Below are positions 5,772 to 12,084 of a DNA stretch of 12,380 bases, piece after piece. Each line of letters opens with the position of its first letter. Positions within the stretch are counted from its first letter, which is position 1. Position numbers and translations under genes: made by a program. The DNA is taken from contig JAGMFA010000057.1 in the NCBI GenBank assembly GCA_023127875.1, positions 1 to 12,380 on the forward strand, in the 5' to 3' direction. This stretch comes from Candidatus Zixiibacteriota bacterium (GTDB taxonomy: Bacteria > Zixibacteria > MSB-5A5 > SM1-73). The notes beneath the pieces were generated by a model that was not told the origin of the DNA, did no database searches, and was given only the letters and a program-made list of their open reading frames with translations.

Positions 5772-7232
5772 TCACCATTGCAATTCCCAGCTTGCCTGGT
5801 CGGGCACCGTGGTTTCGATTCTTAGAATTGTTCCAGATGGACTATAAATGAAGAATATATATCTGGTATCAGACGGATTCAAAGTTGAATTGGGATATAA
5901 ATCCAGATACCAATAGCCTTCATCATCCGTAGTGGTGGTCTTATAATAAGGACTGATGATTATATTTTCATAGCGTAGAGGAATTGTTTTTATGCTGGCT
6001 TCGATCTTTGCCCCTACCACCGGCTGATTGTTTATATCATAAATCCATCCGTAAACCCGGCACAGAGATGGCTGAGGAGGCGAGCCCGGATCGAAAGCAT
6101 CTGCATAGAAAGTGGTATCTTCATCACCTGAAACTCTCAAAGTCTCAGGCACGGTGAATTGCCAGCCCGGTTTATACATCCTCACGCAATAAGTGCCATT
6201 ATCCAGAGCAAAGAATCCACGTCCTTGGGAGTCTGAGGTTAGGAGTCCGATGGTTGAATTCTCCACCGAATCCAGAACTTGAATTGAAGCTAAGGCAATA
6301 TTGGATGAGTCCGAGGACTGTTTACATCTTATCACCACTAAATTAGCTCCAGAGCCAGCCCCGGAGGTCAAGGTTCTGGTTTCATAATTCCAGATATAGC
6401 TTGCTCCCCAGAGATTATTTTCGTTCATGGTTTTGATCTGGGAGGTGTCGACTTCGGCGGTAACGGTTTGGTCTAATGAGTCAACAATGTAAACTTTGCG
6501 AACGGAATCTACCGTAGTAATTGTTAATTCCTCTCCAAGTGAATCCACAAAATGGAATCGGGTTTGGCTAAAATTTTGGTAAGCGGTTGGGTTTTTCACA
6601 TTCGCCCAATCCGTTCGCATGTACAGGGAGCTATCAGCTTTAGTCATGTAATCTGCGACAAGTGAATAGCCTGTTTTGTCAAGGACATCTGCTTTCATAG
6701 TGTCTGTCGAAACCACATTAACTTCATTCACCACTGTGGTGCATTGATCTACTGCTCCACCATTTACCTTTACTATTGTCGCCTTGAAATTACCTTTATT
6801 CGCATCACCGATGGCATTAGTAAGGGAATCAAACTCTGCTTTGACCGTCCAATTCCACGTCTTTATTCCACCTTTGCCATCCTTATAGACCACCGCCTCC
6901 GCTGTGTAAGTCCCGATATTATTTGAACCATCTGAAGCCTTAATCTTGTGGCGAATAAATCCGGTGCGCACAGAGGAGGTTACCTTTGCCGAGTCGATAA
7001 TGGTCTGTCCCCCAACATCTCTGAACCATTTAAACCAGATAGAATCAGGGTTAGCAATAGCAAGAAACGTAGTATCTAAGCATCCAACGGTTAAGACAAT
7101 GCTGTCTGTGGGTGCATAAACATCCGCCCAAGTAGTTGGCAGTTGCCAGTGGTCAGTGATCAGTGGAGAGCAAAAAAGTAATAAAATGAAAACCGCCAAC
7201 TGCAAACTGAAAACTGCTAACTTTTTCCTCAT
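5772..7232 (-). CDS. Exported phage tail-fibre-like protein with carboxypeptidase-regulatory-like C-terminus
   Basis: 486 residues. Residues 1-36 read as a Sec signal peptide (M-R-K-K, hydrophobic core, T-W-A at the likely cut). The middle is Thr/Ser/Asp-rich beta-type sequence with D-K-T-G-Y-S-L (near 190) and I-W-N-Y-E-T-R-T-L-T (280-289), a motif I know from phage tail-fibre-like proteins. Residues about 310-370 look like one beta-sandwich. Residues 391-486 (V-Y-G-W-I-Y-D...P-V-V-G-A-K-I-E-A...T-T-D-D-E-G-Y-W-Y-L-D-L) fit a CarboxypepD-regulatory-like module ending V-P-D-Q-A-S-W. The ATG overlaps the stop of the upstream gene as ATGA, with AGGAGG about 9 nt before it inside that gene, so the two are likely translated together. 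A signal peptide is unexpected on a phage fibre, and its DNA resembles an intergenic repeat. Confidence 0.55.
   Translation of the reverse strand: MRKKLAVFSLQLAVFILLLFCSPLITDHWQLPTTWADVYAPTDSIVLTVGCLDTTFLAIANPDSIWFKWFRDVGGQTIIDSAKVTSSVRTGFIRHKIKASDGSNNIGTYTAEAVVYKDGKGGIKTWNWTVKAEFDSLTNAIGDANKGNFKATIVKVNGGAVDQCTTVVNEVNVVSTDTMKADVLDKTGYSLVADYMTKADSSLYMRTDWANVKNPTAYQNFSQTRFHFVDSLGEELTITTVDSVRKVYIVDSLDQTVTAEVDTSQIKTMNENNLWGASYIWNYETRTLTSGAGSGANLVVIRCKQSSDSSNIALASIQVLDSVENSTIGLLTSDSQGRGFFALDNGTYCVRMYKPGWQFTVPETLRVSGDEDTTFYADAFDPGSPPQPSLCRVYGWIYDINNQPVVGAKIEASIKTIPLRYENIIISPYYKTTTTDDEGYWYLDLYPNSTLNPSDTRYIFFIYSPSGTILRIETTVPDQASWELQW
7137..7222. repeat. CAGTGGTCAGTGATCAGTGG / AACTGCAAACTGAAAACTGC repeat inside a signal-peptide coding region
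   Basis: Degenerate short-period units lie within codons 4-32 of the 486-residue gene. The complementary words CCAACTGACCACTCTCCACT recur in a spacer at 8519-8538. The repeat is therefore both coding and non-coding in this window. Confidence 0.55.
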
Positions 7233-7885
7233 CTCGCAATTCCTCCTTCCGCTATTCCTCGATTATCTTCATCCTGCACAATCCCCCCTTGTTTCTTAGC
7301 TTCTTCTGCCGCCTCCTGATAATAGACTATAATGAAAACCTGCGTCACATTAGCTGACCAAATGCCTGATAAATAAGATGGAGTTCGCACTCCGAATCTT
7401 CGAGCATTGATTTTTTGATAAGTCCAATTTTGTTCATCATCCGCATTTACCGAATAGTCTGCCCAACTTAAAGTAAGCGTAACTGTGTCTTCTACCCAAA
7501 ATTCCCAAAGTCCTTCTACATAATATGCCCATCCCAAATAAATCTTGACAGTTCCACCTGTTTTCTTAGCATGAACTCTGATAACAACTGAGTCAATGTT
7601 TGAGACAAATGTAGAATCGTGCCAAAATTCTTCTGATTTGGAAACGGCAGATGTATAGGCGTAGGTCGTATCGAGATCGGGTATGATGTCATCCACGCAA
7701 TTATATCGTGAACCTGCCTCACAGCCGGTGTGATTCCAAAAGGCACTTCCGTCTTCCCTGGGTCGCAAAGTATCAGCGGATCCCCAAGCCTGTCCACAAA
7801 TCAGAAGTAGGTTCGACAAGCTCACTACAAGTAAGAAGTTAGAAGTTAGAAGTAAAAAAGTTAAAAATCTCTTCATACGGATCAT
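7229..7885 (-). CDS. Exported phage-like structural beta protein of unknown function
   Basis: 218 residues. Residues 1-37 give a signal peptide (M-I-R-M-K-R, hydrophobic core, G-S-A before D-T-L-R-P). The body contains D-T-L-R-P-R-E-D-G-S-A-F-W-N-H-T-G-C, D-D-I-I-P-D-L-D-T-T-Y and I-D-S-V-V-I-R-V-H-A-K-K, a layout I associate with jelly-roll-like structural proteins coded in phage tail regions. I cannot name a family with certainty. The tail turns polar (E-A-A-E-E-A-K-K-Q-G-G). Its TGA overlaps the ATG of the 486-residue gene. No clear Shine-Dalgarno precedes ATG 7885 or the second ATG at 7876, so the start is uncertain by three codons. Codons about 12-30 are made of AGAAGTTAGAAGT-type and CTTGTAGTGAGC-type repeats. 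Confidence 0.55.
   Translation of the reverse strand: MIRMKRFLTFLLLTSNFLLVVSLSNLLLICGQAWGSADTLRPREDGSAFWNHTGCEAGSRYNCVDDIIPDLDTTYAYTSAVSKSEEFWHDSTFVSNIDSVVIRVHAKKTGGTVKIYLGWAYYVEGLWEFWVEDTVTLTLSWADYSVNADDEQNWTYQKINARRFGVRTPSYLSGIWSANVTQVFIIVYYQEAAEEAKKQGGIVQDEDNRGIAEGGIAR
7801..7866. repeat. Two joined dispersed repeats inside a signal-peptide coding region
   Basis: 7806-7833 carries GTTCGACAAGCTCACTACAA, which matches 5618-5645, inside the holin start, at 23 of 28 positions. Directly next to it 7829-7866 is GTAAGAAGTTAGAAGTTAG-type, the family of 5095-5161. Both are read as hydrophobic codons of the 218-residue protein. Confidence 0.55.
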
Positions 7886-7904
7886 TTCATTTAGTCAGTT
7901 CAAT

Positions 7905-7951
7905 CTTGAGTTTCTGAAGTTTCTGATCTATCTGAACTATCTGAAGTTTAT
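7905..7951. repeat. TCTGAAGTTTCTGATCTATC-type short-period repeat
   Basis: About four degenerate units built on TCTGAA/TCTGAT words lie just upstream of the 218-residue gene, where a ribosome site or promoter would be expected. No clear promoter was recognised in it. Confidence 0.5.
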
Positions 7952-7977
7952 TTTTTTATCATTTTCAATTTAGGGAT

Positions 7978-8004
7978 CTCGTCGGGGACAAACCCAGATG
8001 CTAC
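7978..8004. repeat. CTCGTCGGGGACAA-type repeat, degenerate copy
   Basis: CTCGTCGGGGACAAACCC followed by AGATGCTAC matches the intact copy at 8595-8621, where CGTCGGGG-ACAAG-CCCCGACG forms a perfect 8-bp hairpin. Here the right arm has lost pairing. Confidence 0.5.
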
Positions 8005-8009
8005 TTCTC

Positions 8010-8138
8010 TTAATGATATTTTTCAGCCATGTGCTGAAGGAGCTTCTCATCCCAAATGATTGCAAAAGCTCCGCTTCCTATCTTTTTGATCAACAGGTCT
8101 AGAAGCCTCAAGTGCGAATGATTCTCCCTTTCATCCTC
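8010..8138 (-). pseudogene. Possible 3' remnant of a gene in the phage-like series
   Basis: Minus-strand codons from 8138 to the TAA at 8010 read as 42 residues with a convincing helical character: R-L-L-D-L-L-I-K-K-I-G-S-G-A-F, then A-I-I-W-D-E-K-L-L-Q and H-M-A-E-K-Y-H. There is no start codon in a suitable place, and the frame closes with TAG about 25 codons further upstream, within repeat-like DNA around 8140-8210. I read it as the end of a gene whose front was lost or replaced by repeats. It could also be chance, and no family is recognised. Confidence 0.35.
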
Positions 8139-8420
8139 GGTATGAACCGTTTTGCGGGGCTGGGAGCCCTTCAGGGTGAATCTCTTCAGGATGAACCCCG
8201 CCTACGCGGAACTAAGCTATCGTCAAGATGGTTCATGTCAGAGATCTTTTCCACCAAAGTGCGAACCCTGCCCAGACGGGTGGGGGCACACGTGTGGGCG
8301 GGATTTTTGTGATTGGCTTTCCTTTTCATAAAGAAATTGAACATTTAAACCTTCGCAGGCTACCATTTTTTGACACCTTGGTTGGGGGTGAGGACACCCC
8401 GAACCAACGGTAATTATTTT
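8139..8420. other. Repeat-rich spacer, no gene seen
   Basis: Contains the 10-bp palindrome CACACGTGTG (8287-8296) between G-rich blocks, then TTGGTTGGGGGTG-AGGA-CACCCCGAACCAA (8378-8407), a 13-bp stem with one mismatch. The GAACCAACG end recurs at 8662, 9264 and 10369. Short plus-strand open frames here have no coding character. Confidence 0.5.
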
Positions 8421-8427
8421 TGAAAGT

Positions 8428-8472
8428 TCCCCTCACCCTAACCCTCTCCCACAAGGGGAGAGGGAATTTTTT
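8428..8472. repeat. GC-rich palindromic repeat followed by six Ts
   Basis: CCCTCTCCC (8442-8450) pairs with GGGAGAGGG (8456-8464), then AA and TTTTTT. It would act as a terminator for plus-strand transcription entering from the right-hand repeats, but no gene needs it. It is a member of the family at 594-650 and 1419-1469. Confidence 0.6.
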
Positions 8473-8513
8473 ATGTTGTGTCAGTTTTGGCGAGATCAAA
8501 ATCTCGTACTATA

Positions 8514-8541
8514 AACTGCCAACTGACCACTCTCCACTAAC
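8514..8541. repeat. CCAACTGACCACTCTCCACT repeat copy in a spacer
   Basis: Complementary in word content to the signal-peptide coding stretch 7137-7168 (CAGTGGTCAGTGATCAGTGG then AGAG). It shows that the motif exists outside coding sequence. Confidence 0.5.
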
Positions 8542-8594
8542 AGGCACCCTATCCCTTTCACCATCAAAATGTAGTTGTTTTTGAAAACAAAACT

Positions 8595-8676
8595 CTCGTC
8601 GGGGACAAGCCCCGACGCTACAGCTCTATTTTATGGCAGCGGGTCGCGGTGGGGGCACCACGAACCAACGTTAATG
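8595..8676. repeat. CTCGTCGGGG hairpin and GAACCAACG element
   Basis: CGTCGGGG-ACAAG-CCCCGACG (8597-8617) is a perfect 8-bp hairpin, the intact relative of 7978-8004. It is followed by GCGGTGGGGGCACCACGAAC and CAACGTTAATG, related to 8378-8414. Together with the preceding elements it fills the spacer downstream of the 123-residue gene. Confidence 0.55.
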
Positions 8677-8702
8677 ATGGGCATTTGAATCTTGAACGTT
8701 TT

Positions 8703-9074
8703 TTATCCCATCTCCACAATCATCAAATCGACCAGACCGGTCTGGGAGGATGGGGAGAGCTTTGCAATTCTGAAACCAGTATTCGTCTCCCCTCCCACCA
8801 CAAGACAGAGAACCTCATTTTTGGGAAGAACTATCACCTTGGGACTCTCTATGGTTTCGGGAAGCTGATTTCCCCTGAAGTCGTAAAGACTTGAGAAATT
8901 GACTGGTTGAGTTTGTCCTCCTAAGATCGATTTATTGAAAACTACTCTCTTGGAGGTGGTTCCCATTTCAGTATAAAAGAGAAGAAAGGAGTAAAGCGAC
9001 CAATCTCCCCAGACCACAAAATTCGGCACCACCCAGATTCTTCTACCTCTTAGATAATCTAAAGTTATGTTCAT
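8703..9074 (-). CDS. Small beta-rich protein of unknown function in the phage-like series
   Basis: 123 residues, not recognised. The sequence alternates hydrophobic and polar residues (R-R-I-W-V-V-P-N-F-V-V-W-G-D-W-S, then S-L-Y-D-F-R-G-N-Q-L-P, V-I-V-L-P-K-N-E-V-L-C-L-V-V-G-G-E), which points to a compact beta fold. It has no signal peptide and no membrane helix. The start is supported by a TGAGGT Shine-Dalgarno 5 nt before the ATG. It lies on the same strand as the tail-like genes, with repeat-filled gaps on both sides (565 bp to the 8138 remnant, 255 bp from the 277-residue gene), so a structural or accessory role in the same particle is a guess from position. Confidence 0.6.
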   Translation of the reverse strand: MNITLDYLRGRRIWVVPNFVVWGDWSLYSFLLFYTEMGTTSKRVVFNKSILGGQTQPVNFSSLYDFRGNQLPETIESPKVIVLPKNEVLCLVVGGETNTGFRIAKLSPSSQTGLVDLMIVEMG

Positions 9075-9093
9075 AAGGACCTCACTTTGGGAG

Positions 9094-9160
9094 TCGATTT
9101 TCGTTTATCGTTTGCGAAGCTCGTATCGAGGCTCGACTTTCGGATTTCGATTCTCGATAC
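9094..9160. repeat. TCGATTTTCGTTTATCG-type short-period repeat
   Basis: Degenerate TCGA/TTTCG words are repeated about six times and are partly inverted (GTCGATTTTCG at the left, CGATTCTCGATAC at the right). It lies directly upstream of the 123-residue gene's ribosome site. It is one of five short-period families in the window. Confidence 0.5.
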
Positions 9161-9254
9161 CAGTGCCAAAATTTATTGTCAGGCTACGCATGATCTCATA
9201 AACTCCAGGATCATCTCCATCATCATCAAAGTTGTGGTGAATTTGTGTGCATGA

Positions 9255-9319
9255 GTTCGGGGTGAACCAACGGTTGTTACATTCTAATTGGTTCCCCCTC
9301 TCCCCCCAGGGGAGAGGGG
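9255..9319. repeat. GAACCAACGGTT element plus GC-rich palindrome
   Basis: GTGAACCAACGGTTG (9262-9276) belongs to the GAACCAACG family. CCCCTCTCCCC-CCA-GGGGAGAGGGG (9295-9319) is an 11-bp perfect stem, ending 10 bp beyond the stop of the 277-residue gene, as the family does at other gene ends. Confidence 0.6.
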
Positions 9320-9329
9320 ACAGCTTCCA

Positions 9330-10163
9330 TCATTCTGTTGATTTTGCCGCATAGGGTGAACAAAGACCTCCAGGGTCTTTTCTGAATTTCTTCAAAAGAT
9401 CAAAAGCTCGCTCCCGATAAACAGAAGACATGCTCGACCACGCCAAAGCCAAAGATTTGGCTGTGGACCCGGGATTGTGGGTCATAACTTCTAAAGCTTT
9501 TATATTGCACAAAATCGAGACAGCCAAATAGGTCTCAGCGGTTACCAGGGATTGGTCGGTGGAGTTAGAATAGGAAGGATCAATGACTTTAAGAATTTTG
9601 TCATTTGCCTCCACTATGGCATTTTTGATAACCTCATCGCTTAAAAGTCCATACTCCACAGTGTAATCAACCAGAACCCACTGCCCATCCTCTATTACTC
9701 CAGAAACGATCCTCGTGATCTGTCCTTTGCTATAATCTATGTGGTAGTCTGCATCTTTGGTGTAAATTCGGAACCACAGATACCAGATGACCGCCTCGGA
9801 TCCTTGTGGTATCGAACCATCCTCAATGCGAGTTATTGTTCCATTATCATAGTCAATCGAATAGTCGATATTCTCCACATAGATCTCCCCCAAAGAGGAA
9901 TCTTTTGCCACCACCACCGTATCAAAAATAAGCTCCTGATGCGACAAGAAAACTGTATCCGAAGAGGAAAAACTTATGTTTTCCTGAGTGGGAACGTTCT
10001 GCTCTTTCCCCTTCACCCTCTCCGAGTCTAACAGGATGTTGATATGTGGCAATTGAAAAGGAGTCTCACCCAAAAGATGGCAGTTAACGTTTTCTATTTG
10101 GGTTGCGCCAAGATGGTGTTCCCGGATATGTTTTTTAACTAAGTCTATGTTTGTGAAACTCAT
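9330..10163 (-). CDS. Phage connector-like protein with duplicated beta module
   Basis: 277 residues from the ATG at 10163. The N-terminus (S-F-T-N-I-D-L-V-K-K-H-I-R-E-H-H-L-G) is short and helical. Residues 94-130 and 133-169 are two copies of one beta module, each with I-D-Y followed by G-x-I-T-R-I and a G-x-I-x-x-G turn, a pattern I know from phage head-tail and baseplate proteins. Residues about 174-262 are helical (D-E-V-I-K-N-A-I-V-E-A-N...Y-L-A-V-S-I-L-C-N-I) like gp6-type head-tail connectors. A role in particle assembly is inferred and is not certain. A TTG at 10208 would add 15 residues, but those codons are only the GGTTCAAAGGTT repeat, so I reject it. No Shine-Dalgarno precedes ATG 10163, which suggests the repeat has replaced the original leader. 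Confidence 0.6.
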   Translation of the reverse strand: MSFTNIDLVKKHIREHHLGATQIENVNCHLLGETPFQLPHINILLDSERVKGKEQNVPTQENISFSSSDTVFLSHQELIFDTVVVAKDSSLGEIYVENIDYSIDYDNGTITRIEDGSIPQGSEAVIWYLWFRIYTKDADYHIDYSKGQITRIVSGVIEDGQWVLVDYTVEYGLLSDEVIKNAIVEANDKILKVIDPSYSNSTDQSLVTAETYLAVSILCNIKALEVMTHNPGSTAKSLALAWSSMSSVYRERAFDLLKKFRKDPGGLCSPYAAKSTE

Positions 10164-10166
10164 GTT

Positions 10167-10234
10167 ATAAGTTTGAAGGTTTAAAGGTTCAAAGGTTTGA
10201 AGGTTCAAAAGTTCAAAGGTTCAAAGGTTTTAAA
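10167..10234. repeat. GGTTCAAAGGTTTGAAGGTT-type short-period repeat
   Basis: About seven units of 8-10 bp abut the start of the 277-residue gene, leaving no room for a normal leader. Same family as 5209-5298 and 5677-5767, but here in one orientation only. Confidence 0.7.
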
Positions 10235-10235
10235 G

Positions 10236-10276
10236 GGCTTATCCTATGGAACCAGAATTCGGACGCCTTAACTCCT
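10236..10276. repeat. 41-bp dispersed repeat, copy 2
   Basis: Matches 1242-1282 at 39 of 41 positions in the same orientation. It links the phage-like region with the spacer beside the host-type dockerin gene, so the repeat is a genome-level element and not phage-specific. Confidence 0.8.
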
Positions 10277-10290
10277 ATAACTTCTTTGTT

Positions 10291-10373
10291 CGTGCGGGAA
10301 TTGGATTTTTCCGCCTTTGGCGGAATTTTGGGGACCCGCACGGGAACGGTTCGGGAATTCCAATTCCCGAACC
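10291..10373. repeat. Nested and adjacent palindromes
   Basis: CGTGCGGG (10291-10298) pairs with CCCGCACG (10335-10342) and encloses CCGCC-TTT-GGCGG (10311-10323). Beside it is GGTTCGGGAATT-CC-AATTCCCGAACC (10348-10373), a perfect 12-bp stem, running into AACGGTTGAACC of the GAACCAACG family. Confidence 0.65.
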
Positions 10374-10406
10374 AACGGTTGAACCTTGCCTCACCCCCCC
10401 CATTTA

Positions 10407-10454
10407 CCCCTCTCCATTTCATGTGAAAATCCCGCCAAAGGCGGGGGAGAGGGG
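10407..10454. repeat. GC-rich palindrome with two smaller hairpins in its loop
   Basis: The usual arms CCCCTCTCC (10407-10415) and GGAGAGGGG (10446-10454) are pushed apart by TTTCA-TG-TGAAA (10417-10428) and by CCCGCC-AAA-GGCGGG (10431-10445), the latter identical to 1190-1204. It lies 10 bp after the stop of the 474-residue gene. Confidence 0.65.
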
Positions 10455-10464
10455 GACGGGAGGT

Positions 10465-11889
10465 TTATCTGATTGCATTCAAATATTTAACCTCCGGCAC
10501 CGCAGTAATCTGAGTTCCCACCGGAGCGGTGGTGAAGCCCGTGGTCACCAAAATCCTTACCCAGAATTTGGAGACATCATTAACCGGACACTGCTGCCAA
10601 TCGGAAGGGACGGAATGCAAGTCTTCCCAAAGTATGACCATCATATCCAGAGAATCCAAATGATAAGCTCCGGAATAAGGGGTAAAATCTGTCCAACTCT
10701 CCCCATTGAAGTATTGCCAGCTTACCAGACCCGTGATACCTGCTGTAGACAAAATCGTTTTCGCCAAATTGAATTTTTTGTCCATCCCCATATAGAAAGC
10801 ATCTTCTTCGTCTTTAACCAAACTGTTGGAGGTGGGATGATAAACGTCGGCTGCGGTCAAATCAGAAGCTTGAGTGGTCAGATCCACATATTTCTCCGTG
10901 GCTGAATGGTCATAACAAAAGACACACTCAAAAGGCTTTTGTCCCTTTTCAAAAGGTGCCGGTGTCACAAAAGAGGTATCTTCCTTATAGGAATAGAAAA
11001 TTTGGTTTTGTCCAGTCCCGATGTTCTTGGCAAAGAAGACAAAAGGTATGGTGCCAAAGAATTTTATGGTGGGGCTTACGGGAAGGCTATCCTCAACGGT
11101 GAAAACCCCACTCCAGTTGCTTCCATCAAATTCCCTGTAAAGAAGGGAGGAACTTCCTGGGAAGACGATTCCTACTTTCTGGTCTGAAGATAAATCCGCA
11201 TGAAAGTTATCATCAATGGGGGATCCAGAGTAAATCGTCTGCTGGGAGGACCAGACCGAACCGGATAATTCAAAGGAACGATAAGCCAAAAGGGTGGAAT
11301 CATCGGAATAGAAACAATGAACGAGAGGAGACTGGAAGATAAGCTGTGAAAAGCAGGATGCAGTCCCATTGGTCAAAGCAGTGCCCGGATCCGAAGGACC
11401 TGACCCCCAGGTGACTCCATCATCGGTGGATGATTTCACATGAACAAAATATCTTTCAGCCACCGAATCATAATAAGTCCACGAGATCCATAGGCGATCC
11501 ATGGAATCTTCTGAGATGCTGGGATAATAATTCTGTCCCACATTACACACCGTATTAACTGTCCCCACGCTCCAGCTACCTGAGGAGAAAGTGAGCTTTA
11601 ACTCAAGCAAAGCCAAAGTGGTCTGTTGAGTGTATACCAGATAAATATTGCCATTTGAGTCCATATAAGCTGAACAGGGGTAATCTGCTGAATCGGTGAC
11701 CAAATCCTCTGGATCTGACCAACTCTCATATGGCGGATCAGCCCAAACATACACCAAACTACTGGGAGTCTTCGGGTAAATGGCAATTACCCGATCCCTG
11801 TATTGTCCAGATGGAACTTTGAAAATCTTAGCCTGAGGTTGAATGCCGGTGGCGTAATATGAATTGACCGTATCAATAAGTTTTTGCAT
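10465..11889 (-). CDS. Phage tail-fibre-like protein with Asp-box beta-propeller-like part
   Basis: 474 residues without signal peptide. Residues about 30-310 are Trp/Tyr/Ser-rich beta repeats with an Asp-box at 153-161 (S-S-T-D-D-G-V-T-W), as in sialidase/BNR beta-propellers. No catalytic sialidase set was recognised, so binding is likelier than hydrolysis. Residues about 330-474 fit a C-terminal module seen in phage tail proteins, with W-Q-Y-F-N-G-E-S-W (391-399), a following W-E-D-L...P-S-D-W and F-W-V-R-I (442-446). A role in receptor or surface-sugar binding is an inference. ATG 11889 has GAGGTGAGG 11 nt upstream. Its first 22 codons and leader are duplicated just upstream (11940-12025), which shows that a second gene with the same start once stood there. 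Confidence 0.6.
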   Translation of the reverse strand: MQKLIDTVNSYYATGIQPQAKIFKVPSGQYRDRVIAIYPKTPSSLVYVWADPPYESWSDPEDLVTDSADYPCSAYMDSNGNIYLVYTQQTTLALLELKLTFSSGSWSVGTVNTVCNVGQNYYPSISEDSMDRLWISWTYYDSVAERYFVHVKSSTDDGVTWGSGPSDPGTALTNGTASCFSQLIFQSPLVHCFYSDDSTLLAYRSFELSGSVWSSQQTIYSGSPIDDNFHADLSSDQKVGIVFPGSSSLLYREFDGSNWSGVFTVEDSLPVSPTIKFFGTIPFVFFAKNIGTGQNQIFYSYKEDTSFVTPAPFEKGQKPFECVFCYDHSATEKYVDLTTQASDLTAADVYHPTSNSLVKDEEDAFYMGMDKKFNLAKTILSTAGITGLVSWQYFNGESWTDFTPYSGAYHLDSLDMMVILWEDLHSVPSDWQQCPVNDVSKFWVRILVTTGFTTAPVGTQITAVPEVKYLNAIR

Positions 11890-11913
11890 GATAGATTTTT
11901 CCTCACCTCTTTT

Positions 11914-11931
11914 CGCAGGCTGAAGCCTGCG
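11914..11931. repeat. Palindrome CGCAGGCT-GA-AGCCTGCG between duplicated gene heads
   Basis: A perfect 8-bp stem with a 2-nt loop, lying exactly in the 29-bp gap between the two copies of the duplicated gene start. Its layout (8-bp stem, GA loop) equals that of 1563-1580. Confidence 0.6.
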
Positions 11932-11939
11932 GCTACCAG

Positions 11940-12025
11940 AATCTTAGCTTAAGGCTGAATACCAGTGGCGTAGTATGAATTGACTGTATCTATAAGTTTC
12001 TGCATGATAGATTTTCCTAACCTCT
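11940..12025 (-). pseudogene. Remnant of a paralogous gene head (18-codon frame 12005-11949)
   Basis: This 86-bp stretch repeats 11824-11910, including the leader. From the ATG at 12005 it reads M-Q-K-L-I-D-T-V-N-S-Y-Y-A-T-G-I-Q-P and then TAA, while the intact gene has CAG there and continues Q-A-K-I. The 18 codons differ at seven third positions, all synonymous, and at no first or second position. After A-K-I the copy ends at a palindrome. This pattern suggests a paralogue kept by selection for some time and then deleted, leaving its start. An active 18-residue peptide or leader is possible but less likely. Confidence 0.7.
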
Positions 12026-12078
12026 CCCCCTATCTTCCCCTCTCCATGAAATGGAGAGGGGGACGGGGGGTGAGGTAT
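12026..12078. repeat. GC-rich palindrome CCCCTCTCCAT-GAA-ATGGAGAGGGG
   Basis: Perfect 11-bp stem (12037-12061) in the spacer after the 94-residue gene. Member of the CCCTCTCC/GGAGAGGG family, again a few bases beyond a stop codon. Confidence 0.65.
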
Positions 12079-12084
12079 ATCGTT

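Noticed and set aside
9105..9329. Minus-strand open frame after the 277-residue gene, with H-N-F-D-D-D-G-D-D-P-G
   Set aside because: It has no start codon, its ends are clearly repeats, and 75 open codons can arise by chance at this base composition. A gene remnant is possible but not supported.
10164..10208. N-terminal extension of the 277-residue protein from a TTG start
   Set aside because: The 15 extra codons are just GGTTCAAAGGTT repeat units read in frame, and no ribosome site supports the TTG.
10246..10905. Long plus-strand open frame of 219 codons
   Set aside because: It runs through palindromic repeats and then antisense to the 474-residue gene, with no ribosome site and no protein-like pattern.
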